Assembly: GCA_902538495.1 (NCBI GenBank)
Contig: CACBFJ010000002.1
Span: 107,165 to 171,164 of the forward strand
DNA: 64,000 nucleotides
DNA from: an uncultured Pelagibacteraceae bacterium
Lineage (GTDB): Bacteria; Pseudomonadota; Alphaproteobacteria; Pelagibacterales; Pelagibacteraceae
Reading direction: 5' to 3'
The notes beneath the pieces are model-generated. The model saw only the letters and a program-made list of their open reading frames with translations. It was not told where the DNA came from and ran no database searches. The translations under genes and the position numbers were made by a program. This document shows, one piece after another, positions 10,014-19,422 of the stretch (position 1 is its first letter; each line of letters begins with the position of its first letter).

Positions 10014-10400
10014 TTAACCCGAATAGATAGGATTAATCAAATTTTTTTCAACTTTAAATTTTTTACATAAATCTGGGATAAATTCATATTTTATGAGTTT
10101 TTCTCCATTAAAATCTCTAAAACTAAAACAATAATAATCAATTTTATTAACCAAATGAATAGCTTTAACGACTGATAATGAATTTCTGATGCCTGCAAAA
10201 CTACCAGGACCTCTATTTATATATATATCTGAAATTTTTTTTAAATCTAAATTTTTTGACATTAAAAAATCGTTTAAAAGTATTATTAATCTCTCATAAT
10301 TTTTTTTGCTATTTTCATAGCTAACATTATAATTATTACCGTTTACAATGATCATGAAAAAAACTCTATCATTAGCCGCATCTATTATTAGCTTTGTCAT
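10014..10400 (-). CDS. tsaB: TsaB-like tRNA t6A biosynthesis protein, unusually short
   Basis: TsaB partners TsaD in making the t6A37 modification of tRNA. The protein retains the first beta strand (KLIIDAAND), the diagnostic RGPGSFAGIRNSLSVVKAI motif near residue 64 and a terminal NPIYSG resembling the PxYxR end of the family. It has only 128 residues against about 220-230, so much of the second lobe is gone without any visible frameshift. The start at 10400 is needed to keep the first strand, which means its first 47 bases overlap the opposite-strand deacetylase gene from its start at 10354. Confidence 0.75.
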   Translation of the reverse strand: MTKLIIDAANDRVFFMIIVNGNNYNVSYENSKKNYERLIILLNDFLMSKNLDLKKISDIYINRGPGSFAGIRNSLSVVKAIHLVNKIDYYCFSFRDFNGEKLIKYEFIPDLCKKFKVEKNLINPIYSG

Positions 10401-11409
10401 AATTCAATTATTTATTTTTACCAATTCTAATTCAGAAGAAAACAATACCAAATATTATGCAAAAGATAATGGTATTTTATCGATAATGTACCATAGATTT
10501 AACGAAAATAAGTATCCTTCAACAAATATCAAAATGGATATTTTTCAAAAACACATAAAAATAATTAAGGAACTTGATTATGAATTTTATAATCCAAAAT
10601 TTTTTGTAAAAGAATTTAAAAAACCAAAAAATAAGAAGAAAATTTTGATAACAATAGATGATGGTTTCAAGTCTTTCTATAATAATGCTTGGCCATATTT
10701 AAAGGAAAATAACATTCCATTTATTTTATTCGTATCTACAGAACCGGTCGGTAAAAATGGTTATATGACTTGGGATGAAATAATTGAGATTGACAAATCT
10801 GAATTTGGTTATATTGGCCATCATTCTCATTCACATGACTACTTAATTGATAAAAGTGAGGAAGAATTTATTAATGATATAGAGCTTGCATCAAAAATTT
10901 TCAAAAATAAATTAGGATATGTTCCCGAAATATTTTCATATCCATTTGGCGAATATTCTCTTTTTATGAAACAATACATAGCTAAAAATTTTAAAATAGC
11001 TTTTGGGCAACATTCCGGAATTATTGATGTGAATAAAGATAAATTTGAATTACCAAGGTTTCCAATAAATGAAAAATATGGTGAATTAAAAAGGTTTAAG
11101 TCTATAATTAATTATTTACCACTTGAGTATAGATCTCTAGAACCAGAGGAAAAAAAGGTAAATAAAAAGAACAACCCCCCACAAATGGTAGTTGAATTTT
11201 TTAATGAACAAAAAAATATAAAGAATATTAATTGTTATTCTAATGATGGTGGTAAGTGGAAAAAACCAAATTTAAAATTTGATATCAATAAACTTATCGT
11301 AAATTTTGAAGATCCATTTATACCAAGAAGAGGAAGAATTAATTGTTCACTAATGGATAATGGTAAGTGGCGATGGTTTGGAACTCAATTTATTGTAAGC
11401 GAGAACTAG
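10354..11409 (+). CDS. Secreted polysaccharide deacetylase family protein
   Basis: The 351-residue protein begins with a signal peptide or anchor (MKKTLSLAASIISFVIIQLF). The NodB-type deacetylase domain shows ILITIDDGFKSFY (metal-binding Asp pair) near residue 100, GHHSHSHDYL (His ligands) near 155 and FSYPFGEYS. The C-terminal ~100 residues form an additional beta-rich part of unknown role. It probably removes acetyl groups from a cell-envelope or external polysaccharide. An ATG two codons upstream (10348) is possible. Its 5' end lies antisense to tsaB, and its last bases overlap the convergent Bax-like gene by 4 bp. Confidence 0.88.
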   Translation: MKKTLSLAASIISFVIIQLFIFTNSNSEENNTKYYAKDNGILSIMYHRFNENKYPSTNIKMDIFQKHIKIIKELDYEFYNPKFFVKEFKKPKNKKKILITIDDGFKSFYNNAWPYLKENNIPFILFVSTEPVGKNGYMTWDEIIEIDKSEFGYIGHHSHSHDYLIDKSEEEFINDIELASKIFKNKLGYVPEIFSYPFGEYSLFMKQYIAKNFKIAFGQHSGIIDVNKDKFELPRFPINEKYGELKRFKSIINYLPLEYRSLEPEEKKVNKKNNPPQMVVEFFNEQKNIKNINCYSNDGGKWKKPNLKFDINKLIVNFEDPFIPRRGRINCSLMDNGKWRWFGTQFIVSEN

Positions 11410-12485
11410 ATTAGGCTTTCCAATTCTATACTTGAAGGGAGCAATTTAGCATCGTCAAAATCCTGGAGATTGTTTTGTTTTATAATTTTTTGTAAAACTT
11501 CAACATATTGATCGCCTGTTTCTGCATATTTGTTCAAAAATTTGGAAAGTATCATGCTATCCAAAGGTTCTCCTTTATCTCTTAATTTAGCTCTCTCTTG
11601 TCTAAAATCTTTGTAAGTTGAATGTGTGTTAAGATTTCTTTGATATGCTCTAACAGATGCTTGAAGAACATTGAACTTCATTACTTTATGTCCCTCACTT
11701 TTGTCAGCATCTTTTGGTTTTAACCCCTCACCTGACCAAGTCCACTGGCCAAACAATGCATTACCTTCTTGGGCAAATCTTGATGTTCCCCAACCTGTCT
11801 CCTTAGCAGCTTGTGCTAATGCTAATGAAACAGGAACTTCATCCATTCTAATTTTAAGAGTTGATAAATCTCTTGAGGGAACTCCGTACTGTTTATATTT
11901 TTTTTCAAGCCACTTCTTTTCTAAGACTGTATTGTTACTTTTATTTATAATGCTAAAAAGTCTTTTCCTATCAATCTTTATGTTACTATTTTCTTTCAAG
12001 ATTAATGGAAGGACAATCTGAATAAAAAATTCTTTTCTTTTAGAAGTGTTTTCAATCATTTTTATTTCATTTGGTAATAACGTTAAAGCAACTGGTTTTA
12101 CTAGTTTAGTTTTTCTGACGTCTTTAAGGGTGTAATTTGTGTCTTCAAATAATTGTTTTATGGTAGAAGCGTTTAATCTTACTGTGTCAGTTTCCAACTC
12201 ATTTAGACTAAAAATGTCAACTAACAAATCTTGTTCATTTAAAATCTTGTCATTGATTTCATTTCCACTGGCACCATTCTTAAGAGTATAAGCTAAAACC
12301 GCTTTTGATTTATTTTGAAAAGCCATATTCTTATTGTTGGCAAAGTTCACCACTATTGGCATTGCATAAAAAAGAGTGATTAACAATATGGATGATATAA
12401 AAATTCTAGGTAATGAACCAATATTTCTTCTTCTGTTAAAAAAATTTATTGATTTTACTCTTTTAGTAAAATTTCTTTTATACAT
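11406..12485 (-). CDS. Bax-type glucosaminidase domain protein
   Basis: The 359-residue protein has one N-terminal membrane segment (IFISSILLITLFYAMPIVV, near residue 35) and a C-terminal mannosyl-glycoprotein endo-beta-N-acetylglucosaminidase-like domain. The presumed catalytic Glu lies in AQAAKETGWGTSRFA, followed by GNALFGQW. Bax family members are thought to cleave peptidoglycan glycan strands. The active domain would be periplasmic and membrane-tethered. It starts 3 bp after nfu ends, on the same strand. Confidence 0.85.
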   Translation of the reverse strand: MYKRNFTKRVKSINFFNRRRNIGSLPRIFISSILLITLFYAMPIVVNFANNKNMAFQNKSKAVLAYTLKNGASGNEINDKILNEQDLLVDIFSLNELETDTVRLNASTIKQLFEDTNYTLKDVRKTKLVKPVALTLLPNEIKMIENTSKRKEFFIQIVLPLILKENSNIKIDRKRLFSIINKSNNTVLEKKWLEKKYKQYGVPSRDLSTLKIRMDEVPVSLALAQAAKETGWGTSRFAQEGNALFGQWTWSGEGLKPKDADKSEGHKVMKFNVLQASVRAYQRNLNTHSTYKDFRQERAKLRDKGEPLDSMILSKFLNKYAETGDQYVEVLQKIIKQNNLQDFDDAKLLPSSIELESLI

Positions 12486-12488
12486 AGT

Positions 12489-13028
12489 TTATATTGCCTC
12501 AACTTGTTTTACCTCAGGTATATAGTGACATAGAAGGTTTTGAACACCTTGTTTTAATGTCATTGTAGAACTTGGGCACCCCGAGCAACTTCCTTGTAAT
12601 TGAACTTTAACTATACCATCTTTAAATTCCTTAAATTTAATATCCCCTCCATCTTTTGCAACAGCAGGTCTAATTTTTTGGTCTAGGATTTTAATAATTT
12701 TTAATTCTATTTCCTCTAGATTTTCAGATTTCTCATTTAAGTCTTTTTCCACGACGTATTCTTTACCTGTCGAATAAAAATCATTTATTAATGATATAAT
12801 AATATGTTTTATTTCCTCCCACTCAACTTCATCATGTTTATTTACTGAAATAAAATCTTTTCCTAAAAAAATACTTTCTACACCATTAACAGAAAACAAA
12901 TTTTTAATTAGTTCATTATTGGTCTCATCTTTTTTTGTAACTTCGAAAGAACCACTTTTAGAAACAGTCTTGCCAGGCAAAAACTTGATCGAGTTTGGAT
13001 TGGGTGTAAATTCTGACTGCACAAACAT
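12489..13028 (-). CDS. nfu: NifU-like Fe-S cluster scaffold/carrier protein
   Basis: The 179-residue protein has an N-terminal Nfu domain (FTPNPNSIKFLPGK, NGVESIFLGKDFISV) and a C-terminal NifU-like domain with the cluster-binding QGSCSGCPSSTMTLKQGV (CxxC). This two-domain form is the alphaproteobacterial and mitochondrial Nfu1 type, which delivers 4Fe-4S clusters to client enzymes. Clients encoded nearby include MiaB and Nth. A 52-bp gap upstream towards trpS leaves space for a promoter. Confidence 0.93.
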   Translation of the reverse strand: MFVQSEFTPNPNSIKFLPGKTVSKSGSFEVTKKDETNNELIKNLFSVNGVESIFLGKDFISVNKHDEVEWEEIKHIIISLINDFYSTGKEYVVEKDLNEKSENLEEIELKIIKILDQKIRPAVAKDGGDIKFKEFKDGIVKVQLQGSCSGCPSSTMTLKQGVQNLLCHYIPEVKQVEAI

Positions 13029-13080
13029 AATTTATATATAGTCAATAATTTTTAAAATGAAACTTGTTTGTATTTTATAT

Positions 13081-14082
13081 TTAAAAACCCATGATTTCTT
13101 GAATTTTTTTGACCTTTTCTGATGCAATCTTATCAGCTTTTTTACGTCCACTATCTAATATTTGGTCTAAAAAACTTTTTTCTTTTAAAAGTTTTTTAAT
13201 TTCATTCGATATAGGGATAATTTTATCAACTAAAACTTGTGATAAATTTTCTTTAAATTCTGAAAAATTTTTTCCAGAAAATTTATTAATTGTATCATCT
13301 AGATTTACGTCAGTTATACTAGAATAAATACTCATCAAATTTTTAGCCTCAGGTCTTTTTTCTAAATCTGCGCTTGTGGCTGGTAATGGCAAAGTATCAG
13401 TTTTTGCTTTTTTGATTTTATTAATTATTTGATCTTTATCATCAGTTAAATTTATTCTACTCAGATCTGATAATTCAGATTTGCTCATTTTTTTTGTTCC
13501 GTCTCTTAAACTCATTATTCTAGAAAACTTTTTTTGAATTAATGGCTCAGGTATTTTGAAAAACTCATCAACATTGAAATCATTATTAAATTTTTGTGCG
13601 ATATCTCGACAAAGTTCTAAATGTTGCTTTTGGTCGTCTCCAACAGGCACGTGAGTAGTGTCATATAGAAGGATATCTGCTGCCATTAAAACAGGATATG
13701 AGTAGAGACCAATACTTGCTTTTTCTTTATCTTTGCCAGCTTTCTCCTTAAATTGTGTCATTCTGTTAAGCCATCCCATCCTAGCCACACAGCTTAGTAT
13801 CCAAGCAGTCTCTGAATGAGCGCTCACGCTTGATTGATTAAATATAATACTTTTTTTGGGATCTATACCGCTTGCAATAAAAGTTGCAGCAGTTTCATAG
13901 ATATTATCTTTCAATTTTTTTGGATCTTGGGCAACTGTGATAGCATGAAGATCGACAATACAAAATATACACTCATTTTGGTCTTCGTTATTTAGCTTAA
14001 CAAAATTTTTAATCGCGCCCAAATAATTTCCAAGATGGAGATTTCCGGTAGGCTGGACACCTGAAAAAATTTTTTTTCCCAT
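13081..14082 (-). CDS. trpS: Tryptophanyl-tRNA synthetase
   Basis: This class I synthetase of 333 residues charges tRNA-Trp. The HIGH-equivalent [17 protein letters not shown] is at about residues 8-24 and the KMSKS loop appears as [11 protein letters not shown] near residue 198. Length and domain layout are normal. It follows murJ by 2 bp on the same strand, so the two are likely co-transcribed. Confidence 0.97.
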   Translation of the reverse strand: MGKKIFSGVQPTGNLHLGNYLGAIKNFVKLNNEDQNECIFCIVDLHAITVAQDPKKLKDNIYETAATFIASGIDPKKSIIFNQSSVSAHSETAWILSCVARMGWLNRMTQFKEKAGKDKEKASIGLYSYPVLMAADILLYDTTHVPVGDDQKQHLELCRDIAQKFNNDFNVDEFFKIPEPLIQKKFSRIMSLRDGTKKMSKSELSDLSRINLTDDKDQIINKIKKAKTDTLPLPATSADLEKRPEAKNLMSIYSSITDVNLDDTINKFSGKNFSEFKENLSQVLVDKIIPISNEIKKLLKEKSFLDQILDSGRKKADKIASEKVKKIQEIMGF

Positions 14083-14084
14083 AG

Positions 14085-15614
14085 CTAATACTTTAGTTTA
14101 ATATCACCATATTTAAAAGCTTTGATAAATAACGAAAAACTCAAATAAAATACAAGACTTAAAAAAGATGATAATATTAAATAAATAGATTTTAAATTAT
14201 ATTGATAAATCAATTTATTTTCAAAAAACAAAATTAAATAATTAAAAAATATTCCCATAAGGATAGAAGCCAGAAGTATCTTTAAAAATTTAATAAAGAA
14301 TAAATCATTGAAATTAAATAAATTATTATTTTTTAAATAAACAAATAATACAATTGAATTAAACCAAGATGAGATTGTCGTAGCTATAGGAATTATTATG
14401 AAACCAATGTCTCTGAAAAAATAAATACTTATTAATATATTTAAAACTACAGAAATTAATGAAATATAAAAAGGTGTTTTAGTATCCTGATTTGCGAAAA
14501 AAAATGTCGAGAATACTTTGATTAATGCGAATGCTGGCAGTCCTAAACCAAAATAGTAAAGTGCATTTGCTGATTTAGTTACTGAAAGTTCGTCAAAAGA
14601 ACCATAACCAAATAATGCAGAAATAATTTGTTCTGATCCTATAATTAAAGCGACTGAGGCAGGTAAACTTAAAAACATACTAAGCTCAAGTGCTTTATTT
14701 TGGAGTAAACGTATTTTGTTTTTTTTTTTTAAAAAAACATGTTTAGAGAGTTGTGGTAAAACAACAACTCCAATTGCTATTCCAGCTATTGCTAGGTTTA
14801 TTTGATAAATTCTATCAGCATAGTATAGATAAGATACGGCACTGGCTTGAAAAGATGCAATTATAGTGCCTACTAAAATATTAATTTGCGTGACACCAGA
14901 TGAGAAAATACTAGGTAAAAGTTTTTTAAAAAAAAATCTAACCTTATTATTAATTTTGAAATTAAAACTAAATTGAATAGAATAAAATTTTTTTGTAAAT
15001 TGATATAAAAAAACAAGCTGTAATATCCCTGCTCCTGAAACTCCATATGATAGATAATAAACCAGTTCATCGTTGAGAAATTTACCAAAAAATAAAATAG
15101 ATATTAAAACAATATTAAGAATTATTGGTGCTGCAGATGCAGCAGCAAATTTATTATGTGAGTTAAGAATTGCTGCAAAAAAAGAAGATAGGCTTACAAA
15201 CATTAAAAATGGAAGAGTTATCCTTGTTAAATTTACAGCTAACTGAATTTTTTCTGGATTATCAACAAAACCTGGTGCTATTAATCTCACAAAAGCTGGC
15301 ATGAAAACTTCAATAATTAAAACTAAAAACAATAGACCTAAAAATAATAAATTAAAAATTTCGCTTGCAAATTTTTGTGATCCAGATTTTTTTTTTACTA
15401 ATTCTGAAGTATAGCTTGGTATAAAAGCTGCATTAAAAGTTCCCTCTGAAAATAATCTCCTAAAAGTATTAGGTATTCTAAATGCTACAAAAAAAACATC
15501 TGCTAAAAAACCTGTTCCGAGAAAAATTGCTATCAAAACATCTCTTAAATAACCAAGTAATCTACTGATAATAGTATAAAAACTAAAAGTCCCTGTTGAC
15601 TTAACTATATTCAT
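14085..15614 (-). CDS. murJ: Lipid II flippase MurJ
   Basis: MurJ moves lipid II across the inner membrane for peptidoglycan synthesis. The 509-residue protein is almost entirely membrane helices (about 14), with the family signatures [26 protein letters not shown] and [17 protein letters not shown] at the N-terminus. It is divergent from maeB across a 50-bp gap that must hold both promoters, and is followed after 2 bp by trpS. Confidence 0.96.
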   Translation of the reverse strand: MNIVKSTGTFSFYTIISRLLGYLRDVLIAIFLGTGFLADVFFVAFRIPNTFRRLFSEGTFNAAFIPSYTSELVKKKSGSQKFASEIFNLLFLGLLFLVLIIEVFMPAFVRLIAPGFVDNPEKIQLAVNLTRITLPFLMFVSLSSFFAAILNSHNKFAAASAAPIILNIVLISILFFGKFLNDELVYYLSYGVSGAGILQLVFLYQFTKKFYSIQFSFNFKINNKVRFFFKKLLPSIFSSGVTQINILVGTIIASFQASAVSYLYYADRIYQINLAIAGIAIGVVVLPQLSKHVFLKKKNKIRLLQNKALELSMFLSLPASVALIIGSEQIISALFGYGSFDELSVTKSANALYYFGLGLPAFALIKVFSTFFFANQDTKTPFYISLISVVLNILISIYFFRDIGFIIIPIATTISSWFNSIVLFVYLKNNNLFNFNDLFFIKFLKILLASILMGIFFNYLILFFENKLIYQYNLKSIYLILSSFLSLVFYLSFSLFIKAFKYGDIKLKY

Positions 15615-15664
15615 AAATCATATTTGTCTTAATTTTACCCTATTTGTACACCTAATTGACATAA

Positions 15665-17947
15665 ATGAAAAAAACAAAAATTGATCATTACACTGATAAA
15701 GAAGCTTTAGATTTTCATAAAGAAAAAAAGCCAGGCAAGATTGAGATATCTTCCTCAAAAAATATGACCACAAAAAGAGATTTGGCTTTAGCATATTCTC
15801 CTGGGGTAGCAGCTCCTGTAAGGGCGATAAGTGAAAATCCAGAGGCAGCATTTGATTATACTAGTAAAGGAAACCTCGTTGCAGTTATTAGTAACGGCTC
15901 TGCAATTTTAGGCATGGGAAATTTAGGTGCATTAGCATCGAAACCAGTTATGGAAGGAAAGGCTGTTTTATTTAAAAGGTTTGCCGATATAGATTCTATT
16001 GATTTAGAGATAGATTCAGATGACACAGAAGAGATCATAAATAGCATAAAAAATTTTGCTCCCAGCTTTGGTGGTATCAATCTTGAAGATATTGCGGCGC
16101 CTGATTGTTTTATTATAGAGGATAAGCTGAAAGAAATTCTTGATATACCTGTATTTCACGATGATCAACACGGTACAGCAATTATCACAACCGCAGCATT
16201 AATTAATGCGTTAGATATTAGTAAAAAAAAAATTGATAAAGTAAAAATAGTTGTAAATGGTGCTGGAGCTTCAGCAATGGCTTGTGCAAATTTATTTAAA
16301 AAATCTGGTGTGCCAAATGAAAACATCACGATGGTAGATAGAAAAGGGGTTATTTATAAAGGTAGAGAAAATTTGAACAAATGGAAATCAAATCATGCAA
16401 TTGAGACAAACGACAGAAATTTAAGCGACGCAATTAATAATGCTGATGTTTTTTTAGGATTATCTGCAAAAGGAACATTAACTAAAGCGATGGTAAAAAA
16501 GATGGCAAAAAATCCAATAATATTTGCCTGTGCAAATCCTGACCCTGAAATTACACCTGAGGAAGTTGAGGAGGTTAGAAATGATGCGATTATAGCTACG
16601 GGAAGATCGGATTACGCTAACCAGGTAAATAATCTGATAGGTTTTCCCTATATTTTTAGAGGAGCATTAGATGTAAGGGCAAAAACAATAAATGAGGAAA
16701 TGAAAGTTGCCGCTGCACATGCAATCGCTAATTTAGCAAAGGAAGATGTGCCAGATGAAGTTGTTGCAGCAATGGGAGGTGAAAGACCTCATTATGGAAA
16801 AGATTATATAATACCATCAACATTTGATCCAAGATTAATTAGCGTTATTCCAGCAGCTGTAGCTAAAGCTGCAATGGAAACCGGAGTTGCTAGAATTGAT
16901 ATTAAAGATTTTGATATCTACAAAGATCAACTTAAGCAAAGGCTAGATCCAACTGTTACAATTCTTCAAGGTGTTAATAACTATATTAAGAAAAAACAAA
17001 AAAAGGTTGTATTTGCTGACGGTGAAGATGAAAATATGTTAAAGGCTGCAATTGCGTTTAAAAATTCAAAATTAGGAATTCCAATTTTAGTGGGGAAAGA
17101 GGATTTAATTAAGAATCAAATAAAAAAAATTGGTTATAATGAGGATTTTGATATTGAAATCGTAAATTCTAAAGATAAGAAGAAAAGGGAGAGATATGTT
17201 CAATATCTTTTTAAAAAACTTCAAAGACAAAAGGGAATGCTTGAAAGAGACTGTGATAGACTTATCAGAAATGATAGGGTAATTTGGGCATCGTGTATGG
17301 TTGCTTGCAGTGATGCAGATGCCATGGTCACTGGTAATACTAGAAGATATTCCTCATCACTCGAAAAAGTAATCCAGGTTGTAGATCCTAGACCTGGGGA
17401 AATCATGTTTGGTTTAAATTTAGTCGTAAACAGAGGTAAAACAATTTTTATTTGTGATACATCAGTTATTGAATATCCCGATTCAAAACAATTAGCTGAA
17501 ATGGCAAAATCTGCAGCAAGAGTTGTGAGACTTTTCGGATTTGACCCTAAAGTCGCTTTTTTATCTCACTCTACTTTCGGTGAACCAGCTACAGATAGAA
17601 CAAAGAGATTAAGCGATGCAGTTGAAATTCTGAAAAAAGACAAAGTAGATTTCAAATTTGATGGGGAAATGCAACCAGATGTGGCTCTAGATGAAATTTA
17701 TAAAGAATTATATCCATTCTCTGAAATTGTTGGAAACTCAAATGTCTTAGTAATGCCTAGTCAACATAGCGCAGCTATTTCATATAAAATGATTAAATCT
17801 ATGAGTAGAGCTAAAGTAATTGGACCACTGCTAATTGGTCTAGGATTACCAATTGAGATAGCACCACTGAGATCATCTACGTCTGAAATTTTAAATTTAG
17901 CATCTATAGCTGCATATTCTGCAGATGTAATTAAGTATGATAAATAA
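15665..17947 (+). CDS. maeB: NADP-dependent malic enzyme fused to a phosphotransacetylase-like domain
   Basis: The 760-residue protein has an N-terminal malic enzyme domain (RDLALAYSPGVAAPVRAI; NAD(P)-binding VVNGAGASAMACANL near residue 200; the metal-site HDDQHGTA) and a C-terminal PTA-like domain from about residue 435 (VVFADGEDENMLKAA). It decarboxylates malate to pyruvate, yielding NADPH. In this MaeB class the PTA domain is regulatory, responding to acetyl-CoA. It is a monocistronic gene between divergent murJ and a convergent lipoprotein gene. Confidence 0.97.
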   Translation: MKKTKIDHYTDKEALDFHKEKKPGKIEISSSKNMTTKRDLALAYSPGVAAPVRAISENPEAAFDYTSKGNLVAVISNGSAILGMGNLGALASKPVMEGKAVLFKRFADIDSIDLEIDSDDTEEIINSIKNFAPSFGGINLEDIAAPDCFIIEDKLKEILDIPVFHDDQHGTAIITTAALINALDISKKKIDKVKIVVNGAGASAMACANLFKKSGVPNENITMVDRKGVIYKGRENLNKWKSNHAIETNDRNLSDAINNADVFLGLSAKGTLTKAMVKKMAKNPIIFACANPDPEITPEEVEEVRNDAIIATGRSDYANQVNNLIGFPYIFRGALDVRAKTINEEMKVAAAHAIANLAKEDVPDEVVAAMGGERPHYGKDYIIPSTFDPRLISVIPAAVAKAAMETGVARIDIKDFDIYKDQLKQRLDPTVTILQGVNNYIKKKQKKVVFADGEDENMLKAAIAFKNSKLGIPILVGKEDLIKNQIKKIGYNEDFDIEIVNSKDKKKRERYVQYLFKKLQRQKGMLERDCDRLIRNDRVIWASCMVACSDADAMVTGNTRRYSSSLEKVIQVVDPRPGEIMFGLNLVVNRGKTIFICDTSVIEYPDSKQLAEMAKSAARVVRLFGFDPKVAFLSHSTFGEPATDRTKRLSDAVEILKKDKVDFKFDGEMQPDVALDEIYKELYPFSEIVGNSNVLVMPSQHSAAISYKMIKSMSRAKVIGPLLIGLGLPIEIAPLRSSTSEILNLASIAAYSADVIKYDK

Positions 17948-17948
17948 T

Positions 17949-18542
17949 CTAATTTTTTTGAATTCTTAAATTATCGACTAATAATATACTTGCAATCACA
18001 TTTTCTACATCTAAAATTTCATTTGCTTCTTCGATAACTGCATCTTTTTCATCTGGTGTTGTTGCTATACCATAAATATAAATTTTTTTCTTGTATGTAT
18101 CTATTTGATAATTGGTTGCTTTTATTGTGTCGTTAAAAATTAATGCTGTTCTTAATTGCGAGGTAATAAGTAAATCTTTTGCAGATTGTTTAAAATTAAA
18201 ATCTTCTTTGATTTTTAAATCATTTTTTACAGACCTTACCCCTTGAGTTTCCCATGCAAGCTTTGTTAATTTAAGCTTTTCCTCCGGATCTTCAACTTTA
18301 CCTGTTATAAATATTCTACCATCAATAACTTTTGTTTTTACAGATAAAAAATAATTTTTATCCAACAATAAAATTCTTGCACTTAAATTTTTTTGCATTA
18401 TCGAATCATCTATTTGTGTGCCTAGAGACCTTGGGTCTATCGCTACGCTAACTCCAGTTCCAAATATACCTGATGACGATACTCCAACACATCCGTTGAA
18501 AACTAGTCCAATTAAAAAAATTAATATAATCTTAGCTTTCAT
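17949..18542 (-). CDS. BON-domain outer-membrane lipoprotein (DolP/YraP-like)
   Basis: The 197-residue protein begins with a lipoprotein signal (IFLIGLVFNGC, lipobox Cys at 18). Two BON domains follow, at about 55-115 (VIDGRIFITGKVEDPEEKLKL) and 125-195 (KKIYIYGIATTPDEKDAVIEEAN). BON proteins bind phospholipid at the outer membrane; E. coli DolP supports envelope integrity. The gene overlaps rsmI by 11 bp. With the LpoA-like gene beyond rsmI this recalls the E. coli yraL-yraM-yraP neighbourhood. Confidence 0.85.
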   Translation of the reverse strand: MKAKIILIFLIGLVFNGCVGVSSSGIFGTGVSVAIDPRSLGTQIDDSIMQKNLSARILLLDKNYFLSVKTKVIDGRIFITGKVEDPEEKLKLTKLAWETQGVRSVKNDLKIKEDFNFKQSAKDLLITSQLRTALIFNDTIKATNYQIDTYKKKIYIYGIATTPDEKDAVIEEANEILDVENVIASILLVDNLRIQKN

Positions 18543-19392
18543 TCTTAATATCGACGCAATATTTATAAATTATTTTTTTTGAAACTGGATTATTTTGATG
18601 GATAAGGCTTGTAATTTCTTTTATGCTCAGTTTGTAAATCATTTTTTTAATAGTTCTTTTATCTGATTCACTTAATTCAAGCGAATTTTTTTTATTTAAT
18701 CTCTCTGAAATTACGATTGTTAATTCACCCTTTAAGTTTTTTTCAAAGGGTTTTAATTCTTCAATATCTAATCTAATGAATTCTTCATATAATTTTGACA
18801 TTTCTCTACAAATTAAAATTTTTCTACCTGAAAATTCCTTTTTTATATAAGGTATTACTTTATTGATTTTTTTAGCTGAAATAAAAAAAATTATGGAACA
18901 ATCTAATTTTTTAGTATTTTCTAAGATTTTCAATATTTCATTATTTTTTTCAGGAAAAAAACCATAGAAAAAAAATTTGTCTGAAAACCCGCTAGCTGAT
19001 AAAGCTGTTGTAACTGCTGATGGACCCGGTAATGGAAAAATTTCGATTTCATTCTTTACACATTCTTTTACCAATAGATTTCCTGGGTCAGAAATGTTTG
19101 GTGTTCCAGCATCAGAGATCATCGAGACTATTTGACCTTTTTTTAGTATTTGAATGATATTTGATAAGTTTTTTCTTTCATTAAATTTATGATTTGAAAT
19201 TAATTCTGCATCAATCTCATATTTATTTAATAAATTTTTGGAAACTCTAGTATCCTCACATAATATAAAATCAGATTTTTTTAAGGTTTCTAAGGCTCTA
19301 AAAGTTATATCGTTTAAATTACCTATTGGGGTTGGTACTATATACAAGCCTTTTTTAAATTCTTTGATCGTTGTTTTAAAATTTACAATCAT
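18532..19392 (-). CDS. rsmI: 16S rRNA 2'-O-ribose C1402 methyltransferase RsmI
   Basis: The 286-residue tetrapyrrole-methylase-fold enzyme methylates the ribose of C1402 in 16S rRNA using SAM. Motifs visible: GLYIVPTPIGNLNDITFRA, ILCEDTRVSKNLL, MISDAGTPNISDPG and FPLPGPSAVTTALSASGF. It is divergent from the LpoA-like gene across 30 bp and overlaps the BON lipoprotein gene. yraN, often next to rsmI, is absent. Confidence 0.96.
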   Translation of the reverse strand: MIVNFKTTIKEFKKGLYIVPTPIGNLNDITFRALETLKKSDFILCEDTRVSKNLLNKYEIDAELISNHKFNERKNLSNIIQILKKGQIVSMISDAGTPNISDPGNLLVKECVKNEIEIFPLPGPSAVTTALSASGFSDKFFFYGFFPEKNNEILKILENTKKLDCSIIFFISAKKINKVIPYIKKEFSGRKILICREMSKLYEEFIRLDIEELKPFEKNLKGELTIVISERLNKKNSLELSESDKRTIKKMIYKLSIKEITSLIHQNNPVSKKIIYKYCVDIKNES

Positions 19393-19422
19393 ATTTATGT
19401 ATAAATAATATAGTATAACTAA

